64,000 nt of DNA from Micromonospora musae (lineage in GTDB: Bacteria > Actinomycetota > Actinomycetes > Mycobacteriales > Micromonosporaceae), in NCBI RefSeq assembly GCF_003626635.1, contig NZ_RAZT01000017.1, forward strand, positions 62,001 through 126,000. The letters run 5' to 3'. Shown piece after piece: positions 55,506 to 63,569 of this stretch (within the stretch, counting starts at the first letter, position 1; each line of letters starts with the position of its first letter). The position numbers and the translations under genes were made by a program. The notes beneath the pieces are model-generated. The model was given only the letters and a program-made list of their open reading frames with translations. It ran no database searches and had not been told where the DNA came from.

Positions 55506-56562
55506 GCTCGTCGACCAGGGCCTTGACCTCCTGCGCCCGGTCCCGCGGGCAGACCAGCACCGCGTCGGGAGTGTCCACCACGATGAGGTCGTGCACGCCC
55601 ACCGCGGCCACCAGGCGCCCCGAGTGCGGCACCACGACGAGGCCCGTGCTGTCCCGCAGCAGGACGCCCGGTTTGGCCGAACCGAGCACCACGTTGCCCG
55701 TGTGGTCGGCCGGCAGCACGTCGCCCAACGTGTGGAAGTCGCCGACGTCGTTCCAGCCGAAGTCACCGGGGACCGTCGCCACCCGCCCGGCCGTCGCGGC
55801 ACCCTCCATGACCGCGTAGTCGACGGAGATCTTCGGCAGCGTGGGCCAGACCGCGCCCAGCACCTCGTCCTGCTCCGGGGTTTCCCACGCCGCCGAGATC
55901 GCGGTGACGCCGGCGTGCAGGCCGGGCTGCTGCCGGGCCAGCTCGGCGAGGAAGACGTCCACCCGCCAGACGAACATGCTGGCGTTCCAGAGGTGCCGAC
56001 CGGAGCGGAAGTATGCCTCGGCCACCTCGGCGGCGGGCTTCTCCTTGAACTCGGCGACCATGCGCATCGGGCCGTTGCCCACCAGGTCGCCGCACTCCAG
56101 GTAGCCGTAGCCGGTCTCGGCCCGGGTCGGCGTGATCCCGACCGTCATCAGCATCCCCTGCTCGGCGCCGCGCATCGCCTCCCGCACCGTCTCCGCCCAG
56201 CGGTGCGGGTCGCCGATGAGATGGTCGGCGGCGAAGGAGCCCATCAACGCATCCGGGTCCCGCAACGCGATCACGGCCGCGGCCAGCGCGATCGCCGCGC
56301 AGGAGTCCCGGGGCGACGGCTCGACGAGGATGTTCTCCTCCGGCAGGCCGGCGAGCTGCCGCGCCACCGCCGTCACGTGCGCAGCCCCCGTGACCACCAG
56401 CGTCCGCTCGGGTGATGTCAGCGGCGCCAGCCGCTCCACCGTCGCCTGCAGCAGCGAGGCGGACGTTCCGGTGAGCGGGTGCAGGAACTTGGGATGCCCG
56501 GCACGGGACAGCGGCCACAACCTTGTGCCACTGCCTCCCGCCGGGATGACGGCATAGAGCAT
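55474..56562 (-). CDS. manC: Mannose-1-phosphate guanylyltransferase
   Basis: 362-residue GDP-mannose pyrophosphorylase. The nucleotide loop GGSGTRLWPLSRAGHPKFL, then SFAADHLIGDP, EFKEKPAAEVAEAYF and GDFGWNDVGDFHTL are typical. It makes GDP-mannose from mannose-1-P and GTP, completing the manA-manB route in this window. The ATG at 56562 (MLYAVIPAGGSG) was chosen because upstream residues lack family similarity, though no clear ribosome-binding site is seen. In mycobacteria the homologue Rv3264c lies close to fbiAB too. It may supply the adjacent glycosyltransferase. Confidence 0.95.
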   Translation of the reverse strand: MLYAVIPAGGSGTRLWPLSRAGHPKFLHPLTGTSASLLQATVERLAPLTSPERTLVVTGAAHVTAVARQLAGLPEENILVEPSPRDSCAAIALAAAVIALRDPDALMGSFAADHLIGDPHRWAETVREAMRGAEQGMLMTVGITPTRAETGYGYLECGDLVGNGPMRMVAEFKEKPAAEVAEAYFRSGRHLWNASMFVWRVDVFLAELARQQPGLHAGVTAISAAWETPEQDEVLGAVWPTLPKISVDYAVMEGAATAGRVATVPGDFGWNDVGDFHTLGDVLPADHTGNVVLGSAKPGVLLRDSTGLVVVPHSGRLVAAVGVHDLIVVDTPDAVLVCPRDRAQEVKALVDELKERGEEDYV

Positions 56563-56614
56563 CAGCACATCATGCCCGACCGACGCACGTGCCAACCGGC
56601 GGTTTCGACGGACG

Positions 56615-57760
56615 TCAGGACCGGGCCCGCGTCCAGGCCGCGATGTGCACCTCGGCGCTGGACTCCCAGGTGAACTCCTTCGCCCGGTCGAAGCCCGCCT
56701 TGGCCAGCGTCAACCGGCGCGGCTCGTCGTCCAGCAGGGCGGCCAGATCGGCCGCCACCTGGTCGGGGCTCTCGCTGGTGTACGCCACGGCGTCACCGCC
56801 CACCTCGGGCAGCGAGAGCCGCGGCGTGGTGAGCACCGGGGCGGCGCACGCCATCGCCTCCAGGATCGGCAACCCGAAACCCTCCCCGTAGGACGGGTAG
56901 GCGGCCACCAACGCCCCGCCGAGGAAGCCGGGCAGGTCCGCGTAGCGCAGATAACCCGGACGCAGCAGCCGCAGGTGCGCGGGCACCTCGGCGACCGCGC
57001 GGTCGATGTCGTCGTCGTGCCCCTGACCACCGGCGATCACCAGTGCGGGCGGGTTCGGACGGTCGGCGACCGCTCGCGCCCAGCCCCGAATAAGGTTCGG
57101 GACGTTCTTACGCGGCTCCTTGGCGCCGAGGAAGGCGATGTAGCTGCTGCTGCCGAGCCCGAGGCGGGCGCGTACCCGAGCCTTCTCCTCCTCGCCGGGC
57201 GCGTGGAACGCGGCGTGGTCGACCCCGTGGTAGGCCACGTCGATCCGGGTCGGATCGGCGTCCAGCAGGCGGATCAGCTCGTCCCGGGTGGCCTTGCTCG
57301 GCACGATCACCCGGTCGGCCCGGCGCAGCGACGTCTTGATGGCGCTGCGGAAGAAGGTGCGACGCGACTTGTCGTAGTGCTCGGGCTCGGTGAAGAAGGT
57401 CGCGTCGTGCACGGTCACCGTGACCGGACAACCCGCGCGCAGCGGACAGGTGTAGAAGGGCGAGTGCAACACCTGCGCGCCGAGCTGCTGGGCCAGCATC
57501 GGCAGCCCCGTCTGCTCCCAGGCGAGCCGGGCCGGCCGGTGCGCGACCGCCGCCGGGGCCGGCACGATCTCGGCGCCGGGCAGCATCCGCGAGTAGCGCT
57601 CGAGATCGGTGCGGAGGCTCACCACCGCCAGATCCACACCCGACCCACAGACCTTGCCCAACGCTCCGAGCAGGCCGTCGACGTATCTACCGACGCCGCC
57701 ACGGTCGGCGGGGACACTCGTGGCGTCGATGAGCACGCGGGGCGGGCGACCGGCGGTCAC
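56615..57760 (-). CDS. Glycosyltransferase family 4
   Basis: 381-residue GT-B enzyme: N-terminal VLIDATSVPADRGGVGRYVDG, a central IAFLGAKEPRKNVPNLIRGW and the donor site YGEGFGLPILEAMACAAPV with the conserved E-x7-E pattern. The GTG at 57760 has an AAGGAG seven bases upstream. It lies 52 bp upstream of manC in the same direction, so a mannose-utilising transferase acting at the membrane is likely. Acceptor unknown. Confidence 0.93.
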   Translation of the reverse strand: MTAGRPPRVLIDATSVPADRGGVGRYVDGLLGALGKVCGSGVDLAVVSLRTDLERYSRMLPGAEIVPAPAAVAHRPARLAWEQTGLPMLAQQLGAQVLHSPFYTCPLRAGCPVTVTVHDATFFTEPEHYDKSRRTFFRSAIKTSLRRADRVIVPSKATRDELIRLLDADPTRIDVAYHGVDHAAFHAPGEEEKARVRARLGLGSSSYIAFLGAKEPRKNVPNLIRGWARAVADRPNPPALVIAGGQGHDDDIDRAVAEVPAHLRLLRPGYLRYADLPGFLGGALVAAYPSYGEGFGLPILEAMACAAPVLTTPRLSLPEVGGDAVAYTSESPDQVAADLAALLDDEPRRLTLAKAGFDRAKEFTWESSAEVHIAAWTRARS

Positions 57761-57897
57761 GGGGCGACTCCTTGCTGGCGGGTCTGTGGGGAACAACACT
57801 CCGGTGGCAAGCCTACGCCGCAGCCCACCTTCGACGCTGACTGCGACCCGACGGTACGCGTACTTGTCATCGCCATCAGGTACGGACGGCGGCGGCG

Positions 57898-57903
57898 TAT
57901 CGT
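57898..57903 (+). promoter_or_regulatory. -10 box, leaderless promoter of TIGR03089 gene
   Basis: TATCGT ends 8 bp before the ATG at 57912. Confidence 0.45.
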
Positions 57904-57911
57904 TCGCGCCG

Positions 57912-58601
57912 ATGGCCGAGAACATTGCCCGGGTCTTCGCCGACGCGATCGCACCCGACCCGACCCGACCGCTGCTCACCTGGTACGACGACGCCACCGG
58001 CGAACGCACCGAACTCTCCGGCGCGACGCTGGCCAACTGGGTGGCCAAGACGGCCAACCTGCTCGTCGACGAGGTGGCCGTGGGGCCCGACGACAGCGCC
58101 GGGGTGCTCCTTCCGCCGCACTGGCAGACCGCCGCGGTGCTGCTCGGCTGCTGGTCGGCCGGGCTCACCGTGGCCGAGGCGCCGGGCCCGGTCGACGTGC
58201 TCTTCGCGGCCGTGACCCGGGTGACCGAGACCGACGCCTGGCCGGCCGGTGAGCGGTACGCGCTCGCGCTCGACCCGTTCGCCCTGCCGATGCGCGAGGT
58301 GCCCACCGGCTTCGCCGACTACGTGCTGGAGGTACGCGGCCACGGCGACCACTTCACCCCGCGCTCCTCGGGCGGCGCGGCCGACGCGGACCTGCTCGCC
58401 CGGGCGCGGAAGCGTGCGACGGAGTTCGGCCTGGCCGGGGGCGACCGGGTGCTGATCGACGTGACCCGTCACCCCGAGCCGGTGGAGTGGCTGCTCGCAC
58501 CCCTGTCCGTCGGCGCCAGCGTCGTGCTCTGCGGCAACCTGGACCCGACCCGCCTCCCCGACCGGCTGGTCGCGGAGAAGGTCACCCGGACCGTCGCCTG
58601 A
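57912..58601 (+). CDS. TIGR03089 family protein
   Basis: 229-residue member of the actinobacterial TIGR03089 family, which looks like the N-terminal part of AMP-binding enzymes but lacks the adenylate catalytic half. Recognisable: PLLTWYDDATGERTELSGAT, LLPPHWQTAAVLLGCWSAG and DVTRHPEPVEWLLAPLSVGA. The short length excludes ligase activity. TATCGT lies 8 bp before the ATG. It faces the acetoacetyl-CoA synthetase gene convergently. Function unknown. Confidence 0.92.
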   Translation: MAENIARVFADAIAPDPTRPLLTWYDDATGERTELSGATLANWVAKTANLLVDEVAVGPDDSAGVLLPPHWQTAAVLLGCWSAGLTVAEAPGPVDVLFAAVTRVTETDAWPAGERYALALDPFALPMREVPTGFADYVLEVRGHGDHFTPRSSGGAADADLLARARKRATEFGLAGGDRVLIDVTRHPEPVEWLLAPLSVGASVVLCGNLDPTRLPDRLVAEKVTRTVA

Positions 58602-58609
58602 CACCTCGT

Positions 58610-58636
58610 CCCCCGCGCCCCGTCGAGGCGCGGGGG
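58610..58636. terminator. Bidirectional terminator hairpin
   Basis: CCCCCGCGCC and GGCGCGGGGG: perfect 10-bp stem with a 7-base loop, between the convergent TIGR03089 and synthetase genes. The synthetase stop is one base away. Confidence 0.82.
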
Positions 58637-58637
58637 C

Positions 58638-60623
58638 TCAGGCGGGGGTGGGGTCGTCCTGCGGAGCGCGCCGCTGGGCGAGCTGCGCGAAGGCGGTGAG
58701 CGACTCCGGGTTGGCGAGGGCTCCCGTGGCGGCCGCGCGGTCGACCGGCGTGCCGGTGAGGATCTTCTTGACCGGCACCTCGAGCTTCTTCGCGGAGAGC
58801 GTGCGCGGCACCGCGCGTACCTGGTGGATCTCGTCGGGCACGTGCCGCGGCGACAACGCGGTACGCAGCTCCCGGGCGATCTTCTTCCGCAGCTCGTCGT
58901 CCAGCTCCAGCCCGTCGGCGAGCACCACGAAGAGCAGCAGCTCGCCGGCGCCGCCCTCGTCGTCCTCCAGGTGCACGACCACCGAGTCGACCACCTCGGC
59001 CAGCCCCTCCACCACCGAGTAGAACTCGGCCGTGCCGAGGCGTACGCCACCCCGGTTGAGCGTGGCGTCGGAGCGACCGGTGATCACACAGCCGCCCCGG
59101 GAGTTGATCGTGATCCAGTCGCCGTGCCGCCAGACCCCCGGATAGACGTCGAAGTACGCCTCCCGGTAGCGGGAACCGTCCGCGTCGTTCCAGAAGCCCA
59201 CCGGCATGCTCGGCATCGGCTCGGTGATCACCAACTCGCCCAGCTCGTCGACGACCGCGCTGCCGTCCGCCGCGCGCGCCTCGACCTTCGCCCCGAGCGC
59301 CCGGCAGGTGATCTCACCGGCGTGCACCGGCAGCAGCGGCACCCCGCCGACGAAACCGGTGCAGACGTCCGTGCCGCCGGAGAGGGACTGGAGCTGCAGG
59401 TGGTCGCCGACCGTCTCGTACACCCAGGTGAAGCCCTCGACGGGCAGCGGCGCGCCGGTGGAGCCGAGGCCGCGCAGCGCGGAGAGGTCGGCGACCTCCT
59501 TCGGGACCACCCCGGCCTTCCGGCAGGCCAGCAGGAACGGCGCGGAGGTGCCGAAGTACGTCGTGCCGGTCTCCTCGGCCAGCCGCCAGAGCGCGCTCAG
59601 GTCCGGGTGGCCCGGGTTGCCGTCGAAGAGCACGATCGCCGCACCCACCGCCGGCCCGGAGACCAGGAAGTTCCACATCATCCAGCCGGTGGTGGTGAAC
59701 CAGAGGAACCGGTCGGCCGGGCCCAGGTCGTGGTGCAGGGCGAGCATCTTCAGGTGCTCGAGCAGGATTCCCCCGTGCCCGTGCACGATCGGCTTGGGCA
59801 GGCCGGTGGTGCCGGAGGAGTAGAGCACGTAGAGCGGGTGGTCGAAGGCGACGGGGGTGAAGGTGAGCGGCTCGTCGGTGGGCGCGGCCAGCTCGCTCCA
59901 GGAGATCGCCCCCTCGGGCACGGCCGCCGGGTCGAGGTAGCCGATGCCGACGGTGTGCCGCAGCGACGGCAGGGCGGCCCGGATCGCGGCCACCTCGGCG
60001 CGCCGGTCCACCGCCTTCGGGCCGTACCGGTAGCCGTCGACGGCGACCAGCACCGTCGGCTCGATCTGCTGCCACCGGTCGGTGACGCTCCGCGTGCCGA
60101 ACTCGGGCGCGCAGGAGGTGAAGACGGCGCCGAGGCTGGCCGCAGCGAGCAGGAGCACGTACGTCTCCGGGATGTTCGGCGCGTACGCCGCGACCCGGTC
60201 GCCCTCGACGACTCCCAGCCGGCGCAGCCCCGCGGCGACCCGCCGGACCTGCTCGCGCAGCTCGGCGGCGGTGAGGGTGACCGGCGGGCGGGTCTGCCCG
60301 TGCGCGATCACCACCGGGTCGGCGTCGAGGCGGCCGGGCATACGCAGCACGTTCTCGGCGTAGTTCAGCGTCGCCCCGGGGAACCACCGCGCCCCGGGCA
60401 TGCCCCGGCCGGTCAACGTGGCGGTCGGCGGCGTGTGCGCCACCACCTCGAAGTGGTCCCAGATCGAACGCCAGAACGCGTCCAGATCGGTGACCGACCA
60501 GCGCCACAGCGCGTCGTAGTCGGCGAAGTCCAGGCCGCGGTGTTCCCGCAGCCAGCGCAGGTACGCCCCGATCCGGGACCGCTCACGTACGTCCTCCGGC
60601 GGCGTCCACAGCACGTCACCCAC
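58638..60623 (-). CDS. Acetoacetyl-CoA synthetase
   Basis: 661-residue acyl-activating enzyme. The N-terminal TPPEDVRERSRIGAYLRWL and the AMP-binding motif YSSGTTGLPKPIVHGHGG near residue 268 are characteristic of acetoacetate-CoA ligases; the C-terminal Lys-containing TLSAKKLEVPVKKIL is intact. It joins acetoacetate and CoA using ATP, feeding ketone bodies or poly-hydroxyalkanoate breakdown products to acetyl-CoA. The GTG at 60623 follows GGGGAGGG. Thioesterase and acyl-CoA dehydrogenase genes follow upstream, a small fatty-acyl/ketone module. Confidence 0.95.
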   Translation of the reverse strand: MGDVLWTPPEDVRERSRIGAYLRWLREHRGLDFADYDALWRWSVTDLDAFWRSIWDHFEVVAHTPPTATLTGRGMPGARWFPGATLNYAENVLRMPGRLDADPVVIAHGQTRPPVTLTAAELREQVRRVAAGLRRLGVVEGDRVAAYAPNIPETYVLLLAAASLGAVFTSCAPEFGTRSVTDRWQQIEPTVLVAVDGYRYGPKAVDRRAEVAAIRAALPSLRHTVGIGYLDPAAVPEGAISWSELAAPTDEPLTFTPVAFDHPLYVLYSSGTTGLPKPIVHGHGGILLEHLKMLALHHDLGPADRFLWFTTTGWMMWNFLVSGPAVGAAIVLFDGNPGHPDLSALWRLAEETGTTYFGTSAPFLLACRKAGVVPKEVADLSALRGLGSTGAPLPVEGFTWVYETVGDHLQLQSLSGGTDVCTGFVGGVPLLPVHAGEITCRALGAKVEARAADGSAVVDELGELVITEPMPSMPVGFWNDADGSRYREAYFDVYPGVWRHGDWITINSRGGCVITGRSDATLNRGGVRLGTAEFYSVVEGLAEVVDSVVVHLEDDEGGAGELLLFVVLADGLELDDELRKKIARELRTALSPRHVPDEIHQVRAVPRTLSAKKLEVPVKKILTGTPVDRAAATGALANPESLTAFAQLAQRRAPQDDPTPA

Positions 60624-60685
60624 TGCTCTGCCCTCCCCTGGCCCGGACACGACTCTGTGCGTGGGCCGTGGCGCCATCTTGCCTT

Positions 60686-60717
60686 AGAGGGTGGTTGAGC
60701 CTTCTCAACCACCCTCT
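60686..60717. terminator. Perfect 14-bp stem with four-base loop
   Basis: AGAGGGTGGTTGAG and CTCAACCACCCTCT around CCTT. It lies in the 255-bp gap, 62 bp before the synthetase start and 160 bp beyond the thioesterase stop. No T tract, so it may be a terminator for the thioesterase gene, an mRNA 5' hairpin, or an operator palindrome. Confidence 0.6.
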
Positions 60718-60878
60718 TACGTCGAAGCGCCATTCTCCGCACCCGCCGCCCCGGAAGGGGCGTGGCCGAGCCACATGCCGGGGCGGCCACCGGTGTGGGC
60801 GACGGCCGGCGCACTCACACCTCGGCCGCCGGGGCCCGGCGCCACGGGGAGAGTCGGGCCGGAGCCCCTGCGCGGGGG

Positions 60879-61397
60879 TCAGCCGGCGCGATGGGCCTGG
60901 ATCGCGCGGCGGCGGGCCAGCCGGTGCGCCCGCCGGATCTCCGCCTCCCGGAAGCGCCGCTCGTCCTCGACCGTCTCCGGCAGCACCGGCCGGACCGGGC
61001 GGGGCGCGCCGCCCACGTCGACGCTGACGAACACCAGGTACGCGGTGGCCACCCGCAACGGCTCGTCCTCGGCCGAGTCCCACCGCTCGGCCACCACCCG
61101 GACCCCGACCTCCATCGAGCTGTGACCGGTCCAGTTCACCTGGGCGTGCGCGTGCAACAGGTCGCCGACCCGGACCGGCTCGGAGAAGACGATCTCGTCG
61201 ATGGCCGCGGTGACCGCCGTTCCGCCGCTGTGCCGGGCGGCGGCAGCGCCCGCCACGTCGTCCACGAACTTCATCAGCACGCCACCGTGCACGGTGCCGT
61301 ACAGGTTGACGTCCACTGCGGTCATGATCCGGCTCAAGGTGACCCGGGAGTACGACGTCGGCTTGCCCGCCGGCGAGGTGGAGGGGTGCTCGTTCAT
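60879..61397 (-). CDS. Acyl-CoA thioesterase, hot-dog fold
   Basis: 172-residue hot-dog thioesterase of the YciA/ACOT7-like group: SRVTLSRIMTAVDVNLYGTV, VHGGVLMKFVDDVAGAAAAR (the catalytic D/N helix) and VGVRVVAERW. C-terminal 40 residues are basic and Arg-rich. It hydrolyses acyl-CoA. ATG at 61397. It faces the membrane gene at 61421 divergently with 23 bp between starts, and is in line with the synthetase. Confidence 0.92.
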   Translation of the reverse strand: MNEHPSTSPAGKPTSYSRVTLSRIMTAVDVNLYGTVHGGVLMKFVDDVAGAAAARHSGGTAVTAAIDEIVFSEPVRVGDLLHAHAQVNWTGHSSMEVGVRVVAERWDSAEDEPLRVATAYLVFVSVDVGGAPRPVRPVLPETVEDERRFREAEIRRAHRLARRRAIQAHRAG

Positions 61398-61408
61398 GAC
61401 GAAAACGG

Positions 61409-61414
61409 TACGGT
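61409..61414 (+). promoter_or_regulatory. -10 box, leaderless promoter
   Basis: TACGGT ends 6 bp before the ATG at 61421, within a 23-bp divergent gap. Confidence 0.5.
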
Positions 61415-61420
61415 GCGCGG

Positions 61421-62071
61421 ATGCGACATCTCTGGAGCTTCCTCGCAGGGTTGGTGGTGGCGCCTGTCACCTGGGTGCTGGTCACGCTCGGGCAGGACGG
61501 GTCGAGCGGCACGATCGGCCGCTGGGTGGAGATAGGAAAGTTCAACACGGCCAACCTGATCGAGCCGGCCGTCTACCTCGCTGCCGGTGGCATCCTGCTG
61601 GGCCTGCTCGGCACGCTGCGTTTCTCGCCGGTCGGCCCGCTGCTGGCCGGGCTGCTACTGGTCGTCCCGTACATCGGGATGTTCGTGGCGCCGTACGAGG
61701 TACGCGACCGGATCCCGGACGGGTGGAAGGTGCTGGGCGACCCGCTGCCGCTGCAGGTGCCGGTGGAGAACGGCACACTCTTCCTGATCGGCACGATGCT
61801 GATCATGGCGGCGTTCAGTCTGCAGCGTTGGCGGGCCTGGCCGGCACCGGCGAGCGAGCCGGCGCCCGCCGAGTCGGAGAAGAGCACGGAGAGCGACGTA
61901 ACGCTCACCGACTGGCCGCCGGTGGCCTCGCCGGAGCGGGACACCGCCGCCCCGATCACCCTGGCCTACCCGGACTCCACGCCGACCGAGCCGCTCCCCC
62001 GGCGCACCGGCGGGGAGTCGCCGTGGTCCGCCCCGCCCCGTAAGCCGGAGGACAGCCCCGGCATCCGCTGA
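61421..62071 (+). CDS. Membrane protein of unknown function
   Basis: 216 residues, four membrane helices (first LWSFLAGLVVAPVTWVLVTL, others at about 50-65, 70-88 and 118-136), and a polar, acidic C-terminal tail of about 70 residues rich in Pro, Ser and Glu. No domain recognised. The mRNA is probably leaderless. A strong hairpin (62077-62103) ends it. Confidence 0.88.
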   Translation: MRHLWSFLAGLVVAPVTWVLVTLGQDGSSGTIGRWVEIGKFNTANLIEPAVYLAAGGILLGLLGTLRFSPVGPLLAGLLLVVPYIGMFVAPYEVRDRIPDGWKVLGDPLPLQVPVENGTLFLIGTMLIMAAFSLQRWRAWPAPASEPAPAESEKSTESDVTLTDWPPVASPERDTAAPITLAYPDSTPTEPLPRRTGGESPWSAPPRKPEDSPGIR

Positions 62072-62076
62072 CCCGT

Positions 62077-62103
62077 GGGCGGGCCGGCACCGCCGGCCCG
62101 CCC
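62077..62103. terminator. Terminator hairpin
   Basis: GGGCGGGCCGG and CCGGCCCGCCC with a 5-base loop, six bases beyond the stop of the membrane gene and 57 bp from the convergent dehydrogenase stop. Confidence 0.82.
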
Positions 62104-62160
62104 CCGACCCGCCCCGACCCGCCGCCGAGCGGCGGGCCGGGTTCGACGAGGTACGCCGCG

Positions 62161-63324
62161 TCAGCCGCGCAGCAGCTGGCGGGCCATCACGATGCGCTGC
62201 ACCTGGTTGGTGCCCTCGTAGATCTGGGTGATCTTGGCGTCCCGCATCATCCGCTCGACCGGGTAGTCCCTGGTGTAGCCGTAGCCGCCGAGCAGCTGCA
62301 CCGCGTCGGTGGTGATCTCCATGGCCGCGTCCGAGGCGAAGCACTTGGCCGCCGCCCCGAAGTACGTGAGGTCGGCGTCACCACGCTCGGACTTGCCCGC
62401 CGCCGCGTACGTCAACTGCCGCGCCGCCTCCAGCTTCATGCCCATGTCGGCGAGCATGAACTGGACACCCTGGAACTCGGCGACCGCCTTGCCGAACTGC
62501 TTGCGCTCCTGGACGTAGCCCTTGGCGTAGTCGAGCGCGCCCTGCGCGATGCCGAGCGCCTGCGCGGCGATGGTGACCCGGGTGTGGTCCAGGGTGCGCA
62601 TCGCGGTGGCGAAACCGCTCCCCTCCGCACCGATCATCCGGTCCACGGGGATCCGCACGTTGTCCAGGTAGACCTCGCGCGTCGGGGAGCCCTTGATACC
62701 GAGCTTCTTCTCCGGCGCGCCGAAGCTCACGCCCGGATCCGACTTCTCCACCACGAACGCGGAGATGCCCTTCGAACGGGCGGACGGGTCGGTGACCGCG
62801 AAGACGGTGTAGTACTCGGAGACCCCCGCGTTCGTGATCCACCGCTTCACACCGTTGAGCACCCAGTGATCCCCGTCACGCACCGCCCGGGTGGTCATCG
62901 ACGCCGCGTCGCTGCCGGCCTCCGGCTCCGAGAGGCAGTACGAGAACATCGCCTCGCCGCTCGCGACCGGCGTCAGGTAGCGGCGCTTGAGCTCCTCCGA
63001 GCCGGCCAGCAGCAGCGGCATGGTGCCGAGCTTGTTCACCGCCGGGATCAGCGAGGACGCGGCGCAGGCCCGGGCCACCTCCTCGATCACCACCGCCGTG
63101 GCCAGCGCGTCCGCGCCGGCGCCGCCGTACTCGACCGGGATGTGCGGAGCGTGGAAGTCCGCCGCGCGCAACGCGTCGTAGGACGCCTTCGGGAACTCAC
63201 CGGTCTCGTCGGCCTCGGCGGCGTTCGGCGCCACCTTCGCCGCACAGACCTCCCGGACCGCCTCGCGGATCGCCTCGTGCTCCTCGGGCAACCGGTAGAC
63301 GTCGAACGACTCCTCTGCGGCCAT
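62161..63324 (-). CDS. Acyl-CoA dehydrogenase
   Basis: 387-residue flavoprotein of the acyl-CoA dehydrogenase family. The substrate/FAD motifs FSYCLSEPEAGSDAASM and KRWITNAG, and the C-terminal catalytic Glu in QIYEGTNQVQRIVMARQL are present. Start ATG at 63324 has GGGGAGGGG upstream. Probably acts in beta-oxidation or branched-chain amino acid breakdown; near the acetoacetyl-CoA synthetase and thioesterase. Chain-length specificity unknown. Confidence 0.96.
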   Translation of the reverse strand: MAAEESFDVYRLPEEHEAIREAVREVCAAKVAPNAAEADETGEFPKASYDALRAADFHAPHIPVEYGGAGADALATAVVIEEVARACAASSLIPAVNKLGTMPLLLAGSEELKRRYLTPVASGEAMFSYCLSEPEAGSDAASMTTRAVRDGDHWVLNGVKRWITNAGVSEYYTVFAVTDPSARSKGISAFVVEKSDPGVSFGAPEKKLGIKGSPTREVYLDNVRIPVDRMIGAEGSGFATAMRTLDHTRVTIAAQALGIAQGALDYAKGYVQERKQFGKAVAEFQGVQFMLADMGMKLEAARQLTYAAAGKSERGDADLTYFGAAAKCFASDAAMEITTDAVQLLGGYGYTRDYPVERMMRDAKITQIYEGTNQVQRIVMARQLLRG

Positions 63325-63569
63325 GCCGGCCCCTCCCCTTCACCGCTATCATGCGCAGTCTGTACCGTCTCCTGACCGCGGACCGCGCAGACTGAAGGAT
63401 AGCGACCAAGGTTCAGGTACAAGTTACCGCGGCGTAGGCTCGTTCTCGACGGGTAACGCCGCCGCCCGGCAACCATAGAAAGACGAGCAGTGCCCTCCGG
63501 TGCCCGGCCAGGCGCCGCAGCAGTAGCGACGCGACGGTGCGCCGCCCAGTGCGAGCGGAGAAGACAGGC

